Of a DNA stretch of 64,000 nt, positions 52,809 through 62,435 are shown piece by piece. A model generated the notes under the pieces. The model did no database searches and was not told the origin of the DNA. It saw nothing but the letters and a program-made list of their open reading frames with translations. Within the stretch, counting starts at the first letter, position 1; each line of letters opens with the position of its first letter. The DNA lies in the NCBI RefSeq assembly GCF_001886735.1, contig NZ_CP018076.1, forward strand, positions 434,001-498,000. The letters are read 5' to 3'. Source of the DNA: Sulfitobacter alexandrii (GTDB taxonomy: Bacteria; Pseudomonadota; Alphaproteobacteria; Rhodobacterales; Rhodobacteraceae). The position numbers were made by a program, and so were the translations under genes.

Positions 52809-55800
52809 ATGTGTGCCGACACGCCAGAAACACCTGACTACAAATCCACCCTGAACCTGCCCAAGACGGATTTCCCGATGCGCGCGGGCCTGCCCAAGCG
52901 CGAGCCCGAGTGGCTGGCGCGCTGGGAGCGGATCGGGGTCTACGACCGCCTGCGCGAGAAGGAGGGCAGGGCGCCCTTCACGCTCCACGACGGGCCACCC
53001 TACGCCAACGGCAACCTGCACATCGGCCACGCGCTGAACAAGACCATCAAGGACATGATCGTGCGGTCGCACCAGATGATGGGCTACGACGCGCGCTACA
53101 TCCCCGGCTGGGACTGTCACGGTCTGCCGATCGAGTGGAAGATCGAGGAGCAGTATCGCAAGAAGGGCCGCGACAAGGACCAGGTCCCGATCAACGAGTT
53201 CCGCGCCGAGTGCCGCCAGTTCGCGGCCGGCTGGGTCGATGTCCAGCGCGAGGAATTCAAGCGGCTGGGGGTCACCGGGAACTGGGCCGACCCCTACCTG
53301 ACGATGGATTTCCACGCCGAGCGCGTGATCGCGGAGGAATTCATGAAGTTCCTGATGAATGGCACGCTGTACCAGGGGTCCAAGCCGGTGATGTGGTCGC
53401 CGGTGGAGCAGACGGCGCTCGCAGAGGCGGAAGTCGAGTACCACGACAAGGAAAGCTTCACCGTCTGGGTCAAGTTTCGCGTCGCGGACTTCGACCTGCC
53501 GGAGCTTGTGACCATGGGCGAGGAAGAGACCCCGGATGCGCGCCAGCGGATCGAGGCCGCGCGCGCCGAGGTGGCCGAGGATCTTCTGGGGGCCTACGTG
53601 GTCATCTGGACGACCACGCCCTGGACCATGCCCAGCAACAAGGCGGTGGTTTACGGCGATGACATTTCATACGGTCTCTACGAGGTCACCGGCACGCCGG
53701 AGGAATGCTGGGCAAAGGTGGGCGACAGGTACCTCCTGGCCGACAACCTTGCTGCCGATGTCCTGGGTCGCGCCCGGCTGGAGGACGGCATGTGGACACG
53801 CCTGCGCGACGTCACCCCGGCGCAGCTTGCGGGCATCAGGCTGACGCATCCGCTGGCGGCTGCCGAAGGGTCGGAAGGCGAATGGGACGACCTGCGGGAT
53901 TTCCGCGCGGCGGATTTCGTGACCGATACCGAAGGCACCGGGTTCGTCCATTGTGCCCCGTCGCACGGGCTGGAGGAATACGAGCTTTACCGCGGTCTGG
54001 GCATGCTGGGCCAGGTCATCACCTACAACGTGAACCCCGACGGCCGCTACCGCGACGACCTGCCTTTCTTTGGCGGCAAGGCGATCCTCAAGCCGAATGG
54101 CAAGGAGGGCAATGCCAACGCCGCGGTGATCGACAAGCTGGCGGAGGTCGGCGGCCTGCTGGCGCGCGGCAAGATCAAGCACAGCTATCCGCATTCGTGG
54201 CGCTCCAAGGCGCCGGTGATCTACCGCAACACGGCGCAGTGGTTCGCGGCCATCGACAAGCCGGTGGGCGACGGGCTGGACATGCACGGCAAGACCATCC
54301 GCGAGCGCGCGCTGACCGAGATCGACAACGTGCACTGGACACCGAAATCGGGGCGCAACAGGCTCTATTCCATGATGCAGGCGCGGCCCGACTGGGTGCT
54401 GTCGCGCCAGCGCGCCTGGGGCGTGCCGCTGACCTGCTTTACCAGGAAGGGCGCGCTGCCCACGGACGATGACTTCCTGCTGCGCAACGCGGAGGTGAAC
54501 GCGCGCATCGTCGAGGCTTTCGAGGCCGAGGGCGCCGATGCCTGGTACGAGGAAGGCGCCAAGGTGCGCTTCCTCGAGGGGATCGTGAACCCGGACGACT
54601 ACGAACAGGTGCGGGACATTCTCGACGTCTGGTTCGACAGCGGCTCCACCCACGCCTTCACCCTGCGGGACCGCCCCGACGGGACCAAGGACGGCATCGC
54701 CGACGTCTACATGGAAGGCACCGACCAGCATCGCGGCTGGTTCCATTCCTCGCTGCTGCAGGCGTGCGGGACCATGGGCCGCGCCCCGTACCGGAACGTG
54801 GTCACGCACGGTTTCACGCTGGATGCCAAGGGCATGAAGATGTCCAAGTCCATCGGCAACACCATCGTGCCCCAGCAGATCGTCGACCAGTACGGCGCCG
54901 ACATCCTGCGGCTCTGGGTGGCGCAGACCGACTACACCGCCGACCAGCGGATCGGGGACGAGATCCTGAAAGGGGTCGCGGACAGCTACCGGCGGCTGCG
55001 CAACACGATGCGCTACATGCTGGGCGCGCTGAACGATTTCGAGGAAAGCGACCGCGTCGAACCGGCAGAGATGCCGGAGCTGGAACGCTGGGTGCTGCAC
55101 CGGCTGGCGGAACTGGACAAGGTGGTGCGCGACGGCTACGCGCGCTTCGACTTCCAGGGCGTGTTCCAGGCGGTCTTCACCTTTGCCACGGTGGACCTTT
55201 CGGCCTTCTACTTCGACATCCGCAAGGATGCGCTCTATTGCGACGGCGACACGCTGCGGCGGCGCTCGGCGCGCACCGTGCTGGACCTGCTGTTCCACCG
55301 TCTGACCACATGGCTCGCCCCGGTGCTGGTCTTCACGATGGAGGAAGTCTGGCTGGAGCGGTTCGGGGGCGACGAGTCCTCGGTGCATCTGGTGGACATG
55401 CCGCGCACGCCGGACACATGGCTGGACCCGACGCTGGCGGCGAAATGGGCCAAGGTCCGGGCGGCCCGCCGGGTGGTGACCGCCGCGCTCGAGGTGCAGC
55501 GCACGGACAAGGTCATCGGTGCGTCGCTCGAGGCGGCGCCGGTGGTGCACGTGGCGGATCCTGACCAGCGCGCGGCGCTGGAAAGCGTGTCGTTCGAGGA
55601 TGTGGCGATCACTTCCGACATCTCGGTCAGCGGCGATCCGGCCCCGGCGGAGGCGTTCCGTATGCCCGAGGTTGACGGCGTTGCGGTGGTCTTCGAAAAG
55701 GCATCCGGCGAGAAATGCCAACGCTGCTGGAAGGTGCTTCCCGATGTGGGCACGCACGACCATCCCGGAATCTGCGGCCGCTGCGACGAGGCGGTGCGCG

Positions 55801-55820
55801 AGGTCGAAGAACGCGGGTGA
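52809..55820 (+). CDS. ileS: isoleucyl-tRNA synthetase
   Basis: A 1003-residue class I synthetase. GNLHIGHALNK is the HIGH motif, KGMKMSKSIGNT the KMSKS loop, and the editing (CP1) domain lies between (WTTTPWTMPSNKAV). The C-terminal zinc finger reads CQRCWKVLPD and CGRCDEAV. Start at the ATG of MCADTPETPDYKSTLNLPKT, which matches the alphaproteobacterial N-terminus. Confidence 0.98.
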   Translation: MCADTPETPDYKSTLNLPKTDFPMRAGLPKREPEWLARWERIGVYDRLREKEGRAPFTLHDGPPYANGNLHIGHALNKTIKDMIVRSHQMMGYDARYIPGWDCHGLPIEWKIEEQYRKKGRDKDQVPINEFRAECRQFAAGWVDVQREEFKRLGVTGNWADPYLTMDFHAERVIAEEFMKFLMNGTLYQGSKPVMWSPVEQTALAEAEVEYHDKESFTVWVKFRVADFDLPELVTMGEEETPDARQRIEAARAEVAEDLLGAYVVIWTTTPWTMPSNKAVVYGDDISYGLYEVTGTPEECWAKVGDRYLLADNLAADVLGRARLEDGMWTRLRDVTPAQLAGIRLTHPLAAAEGSEGEWDDLRDFRAADFVTDTEGTGFVHCAPSHGLEEYELYRGLGMLGQVITYNVNPDGRYRDDLPFFGGKAILKPNGKEGNANAAVIDKLAEVGGLLARGKIKHSYPHSWRSKAPVIYRNTAQWFAAIDKPVGDGLDMHGKTIRERALTEIDNVHWTPKSGRNRLYSMMQARPDWVLSRQRAWGVPLTCFTRKGALPTDDDFLLRNAEVNARIVEAFEAEGADAWYEEGAKVRFLEGIVNPDDYEQVRDILDVWFDSGSTHAFTLRDRPDGTKDGIADVYMEGTDQHRGWFHSSLLQACGTMGRAPYRNVVTHGFTLDAKGMKMSKSIGNTIVPQQIVDQYGADILRLWVAQTDYTADQRIGDEILKGVADSYRRLRNTMRYMLGALNDFEESDRVEPAEMPELERWVLHRLAELDKVVRDGYARFDFQGVFQAVFTFATVDLSAFYFDIRKDALYCDGDTLRRRSARTVLDLLFHRLTTWLAPVLVFTMEEVWLERFGGDESSVHLVDMPRTPDTWLDPTLAAKWAKVRAARRVVTAALEVQRTDKVIGASLEAAPVVHVADPDQRAALESVSFEDVAITSDISVSGDPAPAEAFRMPEVDGVAVVFEKASGEKCQRCWKVLPDVGTHDHPGICGRCDEAVREVEERG

Positions 55821-56206
55821 ACCCGGCGGGTGGCGCGGCTGTTGCGCCGCGCCCCCGCTGCCCGCACTGGCGTGACACGCGGGTTTAACCGGCGACGCCT
55901 AGAACCCGATCCGATCGCGATCGACCGCCGGAAGACTTTCCACCTTACGGCACCACAGGAGCAGAGGCGCGCAAAAGGCGCGCCACACTGAACCGTTCAG
56001 GGTGCAGGGCCATGCCCTGTCTCGTTTTCCGAATCTGGCGGCGCCGCCATCCTTACCGGCTCCTTTCCATGTTCAGGCAGACTGCAGCGACACCGCCGGG
56101 GCCGAGGGCCTCGTGCGGGTATCGTTGCGTGCCCCACGAAACTCCGCCCGGCGGTTGTCGCAGGTTCCGGATTGAGCGGGCAGGCGTTCCGCGCCATTCT
56201 GCGCCG
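55821..56206. other. intergenic region between ileS and ogt
   Basis: About 390 bases with no supported gene. A GGCGCGGCT/GTTGCGCCGC-type inverted repeat lies near 55831-55855, just after ileS, but without a T run. The remainder shows no RNA gene or ribosome binding site that leads to a plausible protein. Confidence 0.35.
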
Positions 56207-56662
56207 ATGAAACGCACCCATGTCCCCACCCGTTTTGGCGATCTGACCCTGACAGAACAGGATGGCGCGATCACCGCTTCCGGCTGGGGGGCCGTGTCCC
56301 AGCCCGACCACAGCGATCTGCTGGCAGAGGCCGCCCGGCAACTGGCGGCCTACAATGCCGGGAAGTTGGAGGTTTTCGACCTGCCGCTGCGGGTCGCGGG
56401 CTCGGACCTTCAGCGCCGGGTCTGCGCCGCCATCGCGGCGATCCCCTTTGGTCATACCCGCACCTACGGTGAGATCGCGCGCGATCTCGGCGTGCCCGCG
56501 CAGGCGGTGGGGCAGGCCTGCGGCGGCAATCCGATCCCCGTGATCATTCCCTGCCACCGCGTCATGGGGGCCAGGGGGCTGACCGGGTTTTCGGGCCGCG
56601 GCGGGGTGGAGACCAAGGTGGCGCTGCTGCGTCACGAGGGCGCGGCAGGGCTGCTCATCTGA
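56207..56662 (+). CDS. ogt: methylated-DNA--protein-cysteine S-methyltransferase
   Basis: A 151-residue DNA repair protein that takes a methyl group from O6-methylguanine. The acceptor cysteine is in IPCHRV, followed by GARGLTGFSG, and the helix-turn-helix is IARDLGVPAQAVGQACGGNP. It is shorter than Ada and lacks its N-terminal domain. The start MKRTHVPTRFG at 56207 gives the usual length. Its 3' end overlaps the convergent MFS gene by 31 bases. Confidence 0.93.
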   Translation: MKRTHVPTRFGDLTLTEQDGAITASGWGAVSQPDHSDLLAEAARQLAAYNAGKLEVFDLPLRVAGSDLQRRVCAAIAAIPFGHTRTYGEIARDLGVPAQAVGQACGGNPIPVIIPCHRVMGARGLTGFSGRGGVETKVALLRHEGAAGLLI

Positions 56663-58095
56663 AGGCGGTCATCGTGCGGGTGGCGGCGCAGCAGTCCCGC
56701 CATTGCCGCCAGACCGATCAGCGCAAGAGGCAGGCTCCACAGGAACAGCAGGGTCGCGACATGCGCAGCGTCGGACGGCCCCTCCATTTCCAGGAAACCG
56801 CCGGCATTCACGACGATCCCGACATAGGCTGCGCCCAGCGCGTATCCCATCCGCTGGACCGTGGGGATCGCGCCGGATACGCGGGCGGCCTCCGCGGGCG
56901 GAACCAGGGCCGTTACCCGGCGCAGGATGAAGGTCCACGCGAGGCCGAAGCCGGCGCCGTCCAGCCCGGCGAAAAGGGCGATCAGCCAAATCGGCCCGTG
57001 GGGAACGGCATGGGCCAGACCCGCGACGCTGACCGTGGTGATCCCCATGCCCAGCCCTATCCAGAGCCGGTCGCGCCGCTCGGGCGAGCCGCTGACGGCC
57101 ACCGCCGCCAATGTCCACCCGATGGAAGACGCGGCCACGATGTAGCCTGCCGTCAGCGCCGACATGCCGTGGATCAGCGTCATCAGCAGCGGCCCGTAGG
57201 CCAGCAGGCCGATGGTCGCCATCGACATGCACAGCAGCATCAGCAGGGTCGCCCCCGTGGCCCTGCGCGGGTCCAGCGGGGCGGCGGGCAAGAGCCGTGC
57301 GGCACCGGCACGGGCATCGCGCCACAGGAACCACCACAGGCAGGCGCCCCCCGCGAGGATCAGCAGCGTGCTGCGCAGCATCTCCACCCGCACGCCACCG
57401 GCCGAGATCAGCACCACGGCCCCGCACAGGACGGCCAGCCGGAACAGGGGGAAGGGGCCGGGAGGGCTTTCATCCAGCGCCGTTTTGCCCGGTTCCGTGC
57501 GCAGGGCGATCCACAGGCCCAGGCCCAGCGCCTGTGCCGCGAAAAAGGCGAAGCCCCAGCGCCATGTCGCGAATTCGACGAAGAGTCCGCCCAGCAGCGG
57601 ACCGAGAAAGGCGGACATGCCCCAGAAGGCCGAAACGACAGCCAGTGTGCGCGCGGCGAGGCGGCGGGGAAACAGGGCATTGATGGCGATGAAGGACAGC
57701 GCCACCAGCCCGCCGCCGCCCAGCCCTTGCAGGCCGCGCCCCACCAGCACCAGCCCCATCGACCCACTCAGCGCCGAAAGCGCGCAGCCCGCGGCAAAGC
57801 AAAGGGCCGCCCCCGCCATCGGCAGGCGCAACCCGTGGCGCAGGGTCAGCAGGGCGCTGGCCGCGCCCGCCACGATCGATCCGATCTCGTAGATCGAGAC
57901 GGTCCAGCTGACATAGGCCGCGCCGCCGATCTCGGCGACGATGGCGGGCAGCATGGTGGCGACCACGAGGCTGTCGGCGGCGTGCATCCAGACGCCGAGG
58001 CAGACCAGCACCAGCGGCGCGGTATAGCCGGCGGAGAGAAATTCGCGCCAGGAAACATAGTCGGGTTTGGGAGCTGTCTGCGCTTGGGTGGTCAT
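56632..58095 (-). CDS. MFS transporter, drug:H+ antiporter type
   Basis: A 487-residue protein with 12-14 membrane helices. The N-half WTVSIYEIGSIVAGAASALL and GRGLQGLGGGGLVALSFIAI (motif C-like region) resemble the DHA2 efflux group. It may export toxic compounds; the substrate is unknown. ATG 58095 follows CAGGATTGCCC; an in-frame start at 58134 lacks a binding site. It lies 64 bases after pcs on the same strand. Confidence 0.88.
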   Translation of the reverse strand: MTTQAQTAPKPDYVSWREFLSAGYTAPLVLVCLGVWMHAADSLVVATMLPAIVAEIGGAAYVSWTVSIYEIGSIVAGAASALLTLRHGLRLPMAGAALCFAAGCALSALSGSMGLVLVGRGLQGLGGGGLVALSFIAINALFPRRLAARTLAVVSAFWGMSAFLGPLLGGLFVEFATWRWGFAFFAAQALGLGLWIALRTEPGKTALDESPPGPFPLFRLAVLCGAVVLISAGGVRVEMLRSTLLILAGGACLWWFLWRDARAGAARLLPAAPLDPRRATGATLLMLLCMSMATIGLLAYGPLLMTLIHGMSALTAGYIVAASSIGWTLAAVAVSGSPERRDRLWIGLGMGITTVSVAGLAHAVPHGPIWLIALFAGLDGAGFGLAWTFILRRVTALVPPAEAARVSGAIPTVQRMGYALGAAYVGIVVNAGGFLEMEGPSDAAHVATLLFLWSLPLALIGLAAMAGLLRRHPHDDRLQMSSPAAPS

Positions 58096-58159
58096 GGGCA
58101 ATCCTGTGCGGTTCACCCCTTGATGGCGGCTCAACCAAGGTTGAGGTCAAGCGGAAAGA

Positions 58160-58855
58160 TCAGTCCTTCGGGTCGAAAAACGCCTGCTGTACCGCGCCCG
58201 CCAGCGTGAGGTAGAGCGAGGTGACCACCAGCCCCCAGTGTGACCAGCTGGACGCGTCGAAGTTGCCCCATGCGGCCCAGCCGGCAAAGACGGTCCAGGC
58301 GAGGGCCATCGGCAGCGTCACGGCGCGCCACCGCTCGGTCCGGACGGGATGCACGAACTTGATCGGCAGGAACATCGCGACGGACAGGACCGTGACGATG
58401 ATAAGGCAGATCCACCACGACGGCGTCAGCGCGAAGAGCACCAGCACCAGCATGTTGAAGCAGCCGGGAAAGCCCCAGAAGGAGTTGTCCTTCGTCTTCA
58501 TCCGGGTATCGCAGAAATACATGGCCGACGCGAAAGTGACGATGATGATCATGACCCAGCCGCTCCACCCGCTCATCAGGCCCGAGGTGAACAGGGCGAA
58601 GGCGGGGATGAACACGTAGGTCAGGTAGTCGATGATCAGATCGAGGAGAATTCCGTCGAACTCCGGCGCGTTGGTCTTGACGTCGTACTTGCGCGCGAGC
58701 GGCCCGTCGATCCCGTCGACGAAGAAGGCCACGACGAGCCATAGGAACATCATGTCCCACTTGCCATCCACGGCGGCCAGCATCGCCAGCATGGCGAAAA
58801 CGGCACCGGTCGCGGTGAACAGATGAACCAGAAGGGCACGCATGCGAATACTCAT
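58160..58855 (-). CDS. pcs: phosphatidylcholine synthase
   Basis: A 231-residue membrane CDP-alcohol phosphotransferase that makes phosphatidylcholine in one step from CDP-diacylglycerol and choline. The motif DGIDGPLARKYDVK then G-x-x-L-D-x-x-x-D is present (about residues 47-75) in the Pcs-specific spacing. About seven helices. ATG 58855 is chosen; a second ATG four codons later is possible. Confidence 0.93.
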   Translation of the reverse strand: MSIRMRALLVHLFTATGAVFAMLAMLAAVDGKWDMMFLWLVVAFFVDGIDGPLARKYDVKTNAPEFDGILLDLIIDYLTYVFIPAFALFTSGLMSGWSGWVMIIIVTFASAMYFCDTRMKTKDNSFWGFPGCFNMLVLVLFALTPSWWICLIIVTVLSVAMFLPIKFVHPVRTERWRAVTLPMALAWTVFAGWAAWGNFDASSWSHWGLVVTSLYLTLAGAVQQAFFDPKD

Positions 58856-59125
58856 TCCCAAGGTTTGACAAATCGGGCAGCGGGATGAAAGGGATATTTG
58901 CCAAAGGCGGGCCGGGGGGGGCTGATTGGGGGCGCGCGTGTGCGGGGTCGGGCCACTTTGTTGCGGCCTTGCCCGAAACCTGCGGACTTCGGCGGCCACT
59001 GCGGCTTGACGCCAAGGGTGATTCCCACTAAAGCCAGCGGACAAGTTTTCGGGTCGCATCGCGCGGCCCCTTTTATGTGTTGCAGCGGGCCGCGTTGCCA
59101 CACCACTAAAACAAAGGATGAACCC
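58856..59125. promoter_or_regulatory. divergent region pcs / rpmB
   Basis: Holds the rpmB promoter and leader. Near 58889 lies GGGATATTTGCCAAA, similar to the tail of the repeat at 52573. No gene is supported. Confidence 0.4.
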
Positions 59126-59425
59126 ATGTCGCGTGTTTGCGAACTGACCGGAAAAGGCCCGATGACGGGCAACAACGTAAGCCACGCCAACAACAAGACG
59201 CGGCGTCGCTTCCTGCCGAACCTGAACGACACCACCCTCCAGTCCGAGGCGCTGGGCCGCTCGTTCAAGCTGCGCATCTCCGCGCACGCGCTGCGGTCCG
59301 TCGACCACCGCGGTGGTCTGGACAAGTTCCTCGCCCGCGCGAAGGACGCCGATCTGTCGCCCAACGCGCTCAAGATCAAGAAGGCGATCAAGAAATCCGG
59401 CATGGAAGCAGACGTGCTGAGCTGA
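59126..59425 (+). CDS. rpmB: 50S ribosomal protein L28
   Basis: A 99-residue L28 with the family start [20 protein letters not shown] and [11 protein letters not shown]. The ATG follows AAAGGATGAACCC. It is longer than the E. coli protein by about 20 residues, as usual in alphaproteobacteria. Confidence 0.97.
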   Translation: MSRVCELTGKGPMTGNNVSHANNKTRRRFLPNLNDTTLQSEALGRSFKLRISAHALRSVDHRGGLDKFLARAKDADLSPNALKIKKAIKKSGMEADVLS

Positions 59426-59450
59426 TCAGCGCTTCCTGTCGCCGACACTG

Positions 59451-59483
59451 CAACCCCGGGCCCCGCCCGGGGTTGCGTCGTTT
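59451..59483 (+). terminator. intrinsic terminator of rpmB
   Basis: An 11-bp stem CAACCCCGGGC/GCCCGGGGTTG (59451-59475) with loop CCC, then CGTCGTTTT. Confidence 0.85.
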
Positions 59484-59526
59484 TCGCCCCTCGTCATCGC
59501 CGCGCGTAACGCATAGAACCGGGCCC

Positions 59527-59868
59527 ATGACGCGCACGCTTTCTTCCCTGTTGCTGGCCTTGCTGCTGGCGCTCACCAGCCAGAGCATGGCGGTGGCGCG
59601 CGGCTCTGCTGCCGCGACCGGGCAGATGGTGCTTTGCACCGGGACCGGACCACTGGCGGTCTACGTCGATGCGCAGGGCCAGCCGACGCAGGCGCCCCAC
59701 ATCTGTCCCGATTCCGCGCTGAACGTCGTGTTCGACGGCGCCGCCCCCGCCGTGGTGCTGCCCCGGCGGCTGGTGTTCTTCCAGCCCGGCGGCCTGCAGG
59801 CGGGCGAACCCGCCCGAGCCTCGCACCGCCCCACACCGCCTCCGCGTGCGCCGCCCGTCCCTGTCTGA
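59527..59868 (+). CDS. small secreted protein, possibly DUF2946-like
   Basis: A 113-residue protein with a signal peptide (SSLLLALLLALTSQSMAVAR). The mature part contains MVLCTGTGPLAVYVDAQGQP and HICPDSAL, a CxxG/HxCP pattern seen in small proteins placed before periplasmic copper chaperones. It lies 42 bases ahead of the PCu(A)C gene. A role in copper handling is inference. Confidence 0.7.
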   Translation: MTRTLSSLLLALLLALTSQSMAVARGSAAATGQMVLCTGTGPLAVYVDAQGQPTQAPHICPDSALNVVFDGAAPAVVLPRRLVFFQPGGLQAGEPARASHRPTPPPRAPPVPV

Positions 59869-59910
59869 TCTCGCACCTTTGCACTCATCGAACAGACCAA
59901 GGATACCACC

Positions 59911-60372
59911 ATGACACGTTTTCTGACCGCAGCCGTCGCTGCGACCCTTCTTGCCGCGCCCGCGCTTGCCGACATCACGGTAAAGGACGCCTACGTGCGC
60001 AGTTCCACCCCGACCTCCGTGACCGGGGCCGCCTTCATGACGCTGATGAACGACGGGCCCGAGGACGACCGTCTTCTCGCCGCGTCCTCCGACGTGGCCG
60101 AAAGGGTCGAACTGCACACCCATACCCAGGACGCGAATGGCGTGATGCGCATGTCCGAGATCGAGGGCGGCATCGCCGTGCCTGCGGGGGGCAAGCACCA
60201 GCTGGCCCGCGGCGGCGACCACGTGATGTTCATGGGGCTGACCGGTCCGCTTGAACAGGACAGCGAGATCGCCGTCATCCTGACCTTCGAGAAGGCGGGC
60301 GAGATGCAGGTGATGATCCCCGTGGACCACGACCGCAAGCCCGACCACGGCGCCATGTCGCACGGGGACTGA
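59911..60372 (+). CDS. periplasmic copper chaperone PCu(A)C
   Basis: A 153-residue protein with a Sec signal (LTAAVAATLLAAPALA). The copper ligands of the H-(M)-x10-M-x21-H-x-M motif are visible: ELHTHTQDANGVMRM and later GGDHVMFMGL. It delivers Cu(I) to the CuA site of cytochrome oxidase. The C-terminus is His/Asp-rich (DHDRKPDHGAMSHGD). Confidence 0.92.
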   Translation: MTRFLTAAVAATLLAAPALADITVKDAYVRSSTPTSVTGAAFMTLMNDGPEDDRLLAASSDVAERVELHTHTQDANGVMRMSEIEGGIAVPAGGKHQLARGGDHVMFMGLTGPLEQDSEIAVILTFEKAGEMQVMIPVDHDRKPDHGAMSHGD

Positions 60373-60379
60373 CCCCGGC

Positions 60380-60401
60380 GGGGCGGGCGCTTGCCCGCCC
60401 C
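60380..60401. other. GC hairpin between convergent genes
   Basis: GGGGCGGGC-GCTT-GCCCGCCCC, a 9-bp stem without a T run, between the copper chaperone and the glycosyltransferase. Possibly a weak bidirectional terminator. Confidence 0.5.
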
Positions 60402-60411
60402 CGTTCGCCGT

Positions 60412-61422
60412 TCATGAAATTGCGATCTCCTTGCGCCCGAGCGCGGCTTCCAGAAACAAGTCGGACCATCGCGCCGCGAAATTGTCCTCCGGTCGGACCG
60501 ATGTCGCGATGTTGTCGGGGGCATTTTCGGACGGTGCCTCAGCCATGTCGAGAATCGCATCTTTCCACGCGGAAACGGAGCCGTTGCCGACAGCCCGTGC
60601 GCCGTTTGGGATGTGATCTCTCAAGCCATCCACCGGATTGACCAGAAGACGACGCCCCGCTGCCAGTGCCTCGATCGCTACGAGGCCGTAGGCTTCCCAG
60701 ACGGATGGCATGGCGACGGCGTCCACCGTGGCCATCGCCGCGACGGGATCGTGGGTGAAACCCTTGAAGTGGATTCGGGCGTCATCTTCGGCCAGCGCCC
60801 GGAGCGATGCCTCCTCGGCGCCTTCTCCGAAGATGCAGAGGCTGATGTCCGACCGGTCCGTCATCCGGAACGCGCGGATCAGAGTGTCGAAGCCCTTCTG
60901 CTTCTCAAGTCGCCCGATCGCGCCGAACACACGTACGGGTGCCGTCGGCGGCGCGATGGCGCGGAAGGCAGAAAGATCCACGCAGGATTGTATGACTGTC
61001 AGCGCGGACTGTGGCACGGCACCGCTGCGCTGCAGCCACTCCCCTTGCGCATGGCTGACCGCGGCGACACGATCGAAGAGACGATAGGCGGCGCGCAGAA
61101 GAAGCGCGAAGCGGCGCGTGTGGATGACGTTGGTCGCCACGAACGCTTCGGTGTAGCTGTGTTCGACATGGACAAGACGGGCCGCCGGGTGGCGCGCGCG
61201 CAGGCTCAGGAGCAAGGGCAGAACCCGCCAGCTGACGGCAAGATGCGAGACGATCAAGTCCGCCTCGATGCGCCCCGAGAAGATCGCGCCGCGGTCGACG
61301 ACCTTTAGACTGTGTGTCGCGCCGCGGGACAGCGCGGGCGCGGTCATCAGATGATCGAGCACCCGCATGACACCGCCTGCGGTGGTATCGTCAACCACAT
61401 GAACGACGCGTAGCCGGGGCAT
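60412..61422 (-). CDS. glycosyltransferase family 4 (GT-B)
   Basis: A 336-residue GT-B enzyme. The C-terminal half has IGRLEKQKGFDTLIRAF, FGEGAEE and the nucleotide-sugar E-x7-E motif in SVWEAYGLVAIEAL. The N-terminal half starts PRLRVVHVVDDTTAGGVMRV. It is the last gene of the polysaccharide operon and overlaps the previous stop by one base. The frame extends 51 codons upstream, inside the neighbouring gene, without conserved sequence. Confidence 0.9.
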   Translation of the reverse strand: MPRLRVVHVVDDTTAGGVMRVLDHLMTAPALSRGATHSLKVVDRGAIFSGRIEADLIVSHLAVSWRVLPLLLSLRARHPAARLVHVEHSYTEAFVATNVIHTRRFALLLRAAYRLFDRVAAVSHAQGEWLQRSGAVPQSALTVIQSCVDLSAFRAIAPPTAPVRVFGAIGRLEKQKGFDTLIRAFRMTDRSDISLCIFGEGAEEASLRALAEDDARIHFKGFTHDPVAAMATVDAVAMPSVWEAYGLVAIEALAAGRRLLVNPVDGLRDHIPNGARAVGNGSVSAWKDAILDMAEAPSENAPDNIATSVRPEDNFAARWSDLFLEAALGRKEIAIS

Positions 61423-62417
61423 CAGGCGGCCTCCGCACGGCGCAGGCGCGTGGAAAACTGGATGATCCTGTGCAGGGTCTGCCGACCGAACACCGACAGC
61501 ACGGCGGCTGCGGTGAGGGTCACGGCGGATTTGACCGGCTCCTCGATCAACGGCATGCGCGATTGCGACACCCATGCCCGCGACAGCGCAGCGGCGCGCG
61601 GTGCGTCGAGATCGCTGATGGCGCGGCGGGCAAGATAGCGCAGCTGATAGGCCCGCGCGACCGGCGTGTTTACCTCGAAGAACGCCGGGTTCAGCGGGGT
61701 CAGCTTTTCAACCATCCGCTCCCATGCGGCAAGCTGGCGGTCGGTGGCGGCGGACAACCCGCCCGAAGCGATGCGGTAATGGGTCCAAAGACCGGGGATG
61801 CCCTCGAATTTCCACTCGGTGCCGAGAGCGATCCGCAACCAGCATTCGATATCCTCGGACTGGCGGAAGGTTTCGTCGAAATACCAGTCGCGCGACGGCT
61901 CGTGGCGCGGGCGGTAGGCGATGTCCTCCAGCACGGCGCGGCGCAGCACCGGGGCAGAGCCGTTGCCGACGGGGTTGCGCTTGAAGATCGTGGCGGCATC
62001 GACCTGCGCGAGCCGGGGGCGCTGTGCCTGCCCGGTCAGCACGCCCGCGTCATTCATCAGCGCGGAGCCGCAATAGCTGACGCCGACCTGCGGGTGCGCC
62101 TCGAGATGCGCGACGTGCAGGGCCAGCTTTTCGGGCCGCCACAGGTCATCGGAATCGCAGAACCCGATCACGTCGCCGCGCGCCGCGGCGATCCCGGTGT
62201 TGCGCGCCCCGGCGAGGCCCCGATTGGCCTGACGAATGACCCGGACACGGCGGTCCTGCGCGAATTGCGCGGCGATCCGCGGTGTGTCGTCGGTCGAGCC
62301 GTCGTCGACGATGATGACCTCGAACGCGGCATAGGTCTGCGCGAGCAGGGAGGTGAGCGTCTCGGCGAGGGTTGCGGAGACGTTGAAGGCGGGAACGACG
62401 ATGGAAGCGAAGGTCAT
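61422..62417 (-). CDS. glycosyltransferase family 2
   Basis: A 331-residue GT-A enzyme: IVVPAFNVSATLAETLTSLL, VDDGSTDDT (nucleotide binding) and the DxD motif FCDSDDLWRPEKL. The acceptor-side ED is in RQSEDIECWLRIA. It adds a sugar to a surface polysaccharide or glycolipid. Third gene of the operon. Confidence 0.92.
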   Translation of the reverse strand: MTFASIVVPAFNVSATLAETLTSLLAQTYAAFEVIIVDDGSTDDTPRIAAQFAQDRRVRVIRQANRGLAGARNTGIAAARGDVIGFCDSDDLWRPEKLALHVAHLEAHPQVGVSYCGSALMNDAGVLTGQAQRPRLAQVDAATIFKRNPVGNGSAPVLRRAVLEDIAYRPRHEPSRDWYFDETFRQSEDIECWLRIALGTEWKFEGIPGLWTHYRIASGGLSAATDRQLAAWERMVEKLTPLNPAFFEVNTPVARAYQLRYLARRAISDLDAPRAAALSRAWVSQSRMPLIEEPVKSAVTLTAAAVLSVFGRQTLHRIIQFSTRLRRAEAA

Positions 62418-62435
62418 GGAGCGAATCTTTCGGTT

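Noticed and set aside
56674-58209. Long plus-strand open frame opposite the MFS transporter
   Set aside because: Antisense shadow of a clear membrane protein; the product is rich in Gln, Arg and Gly and has no domain.
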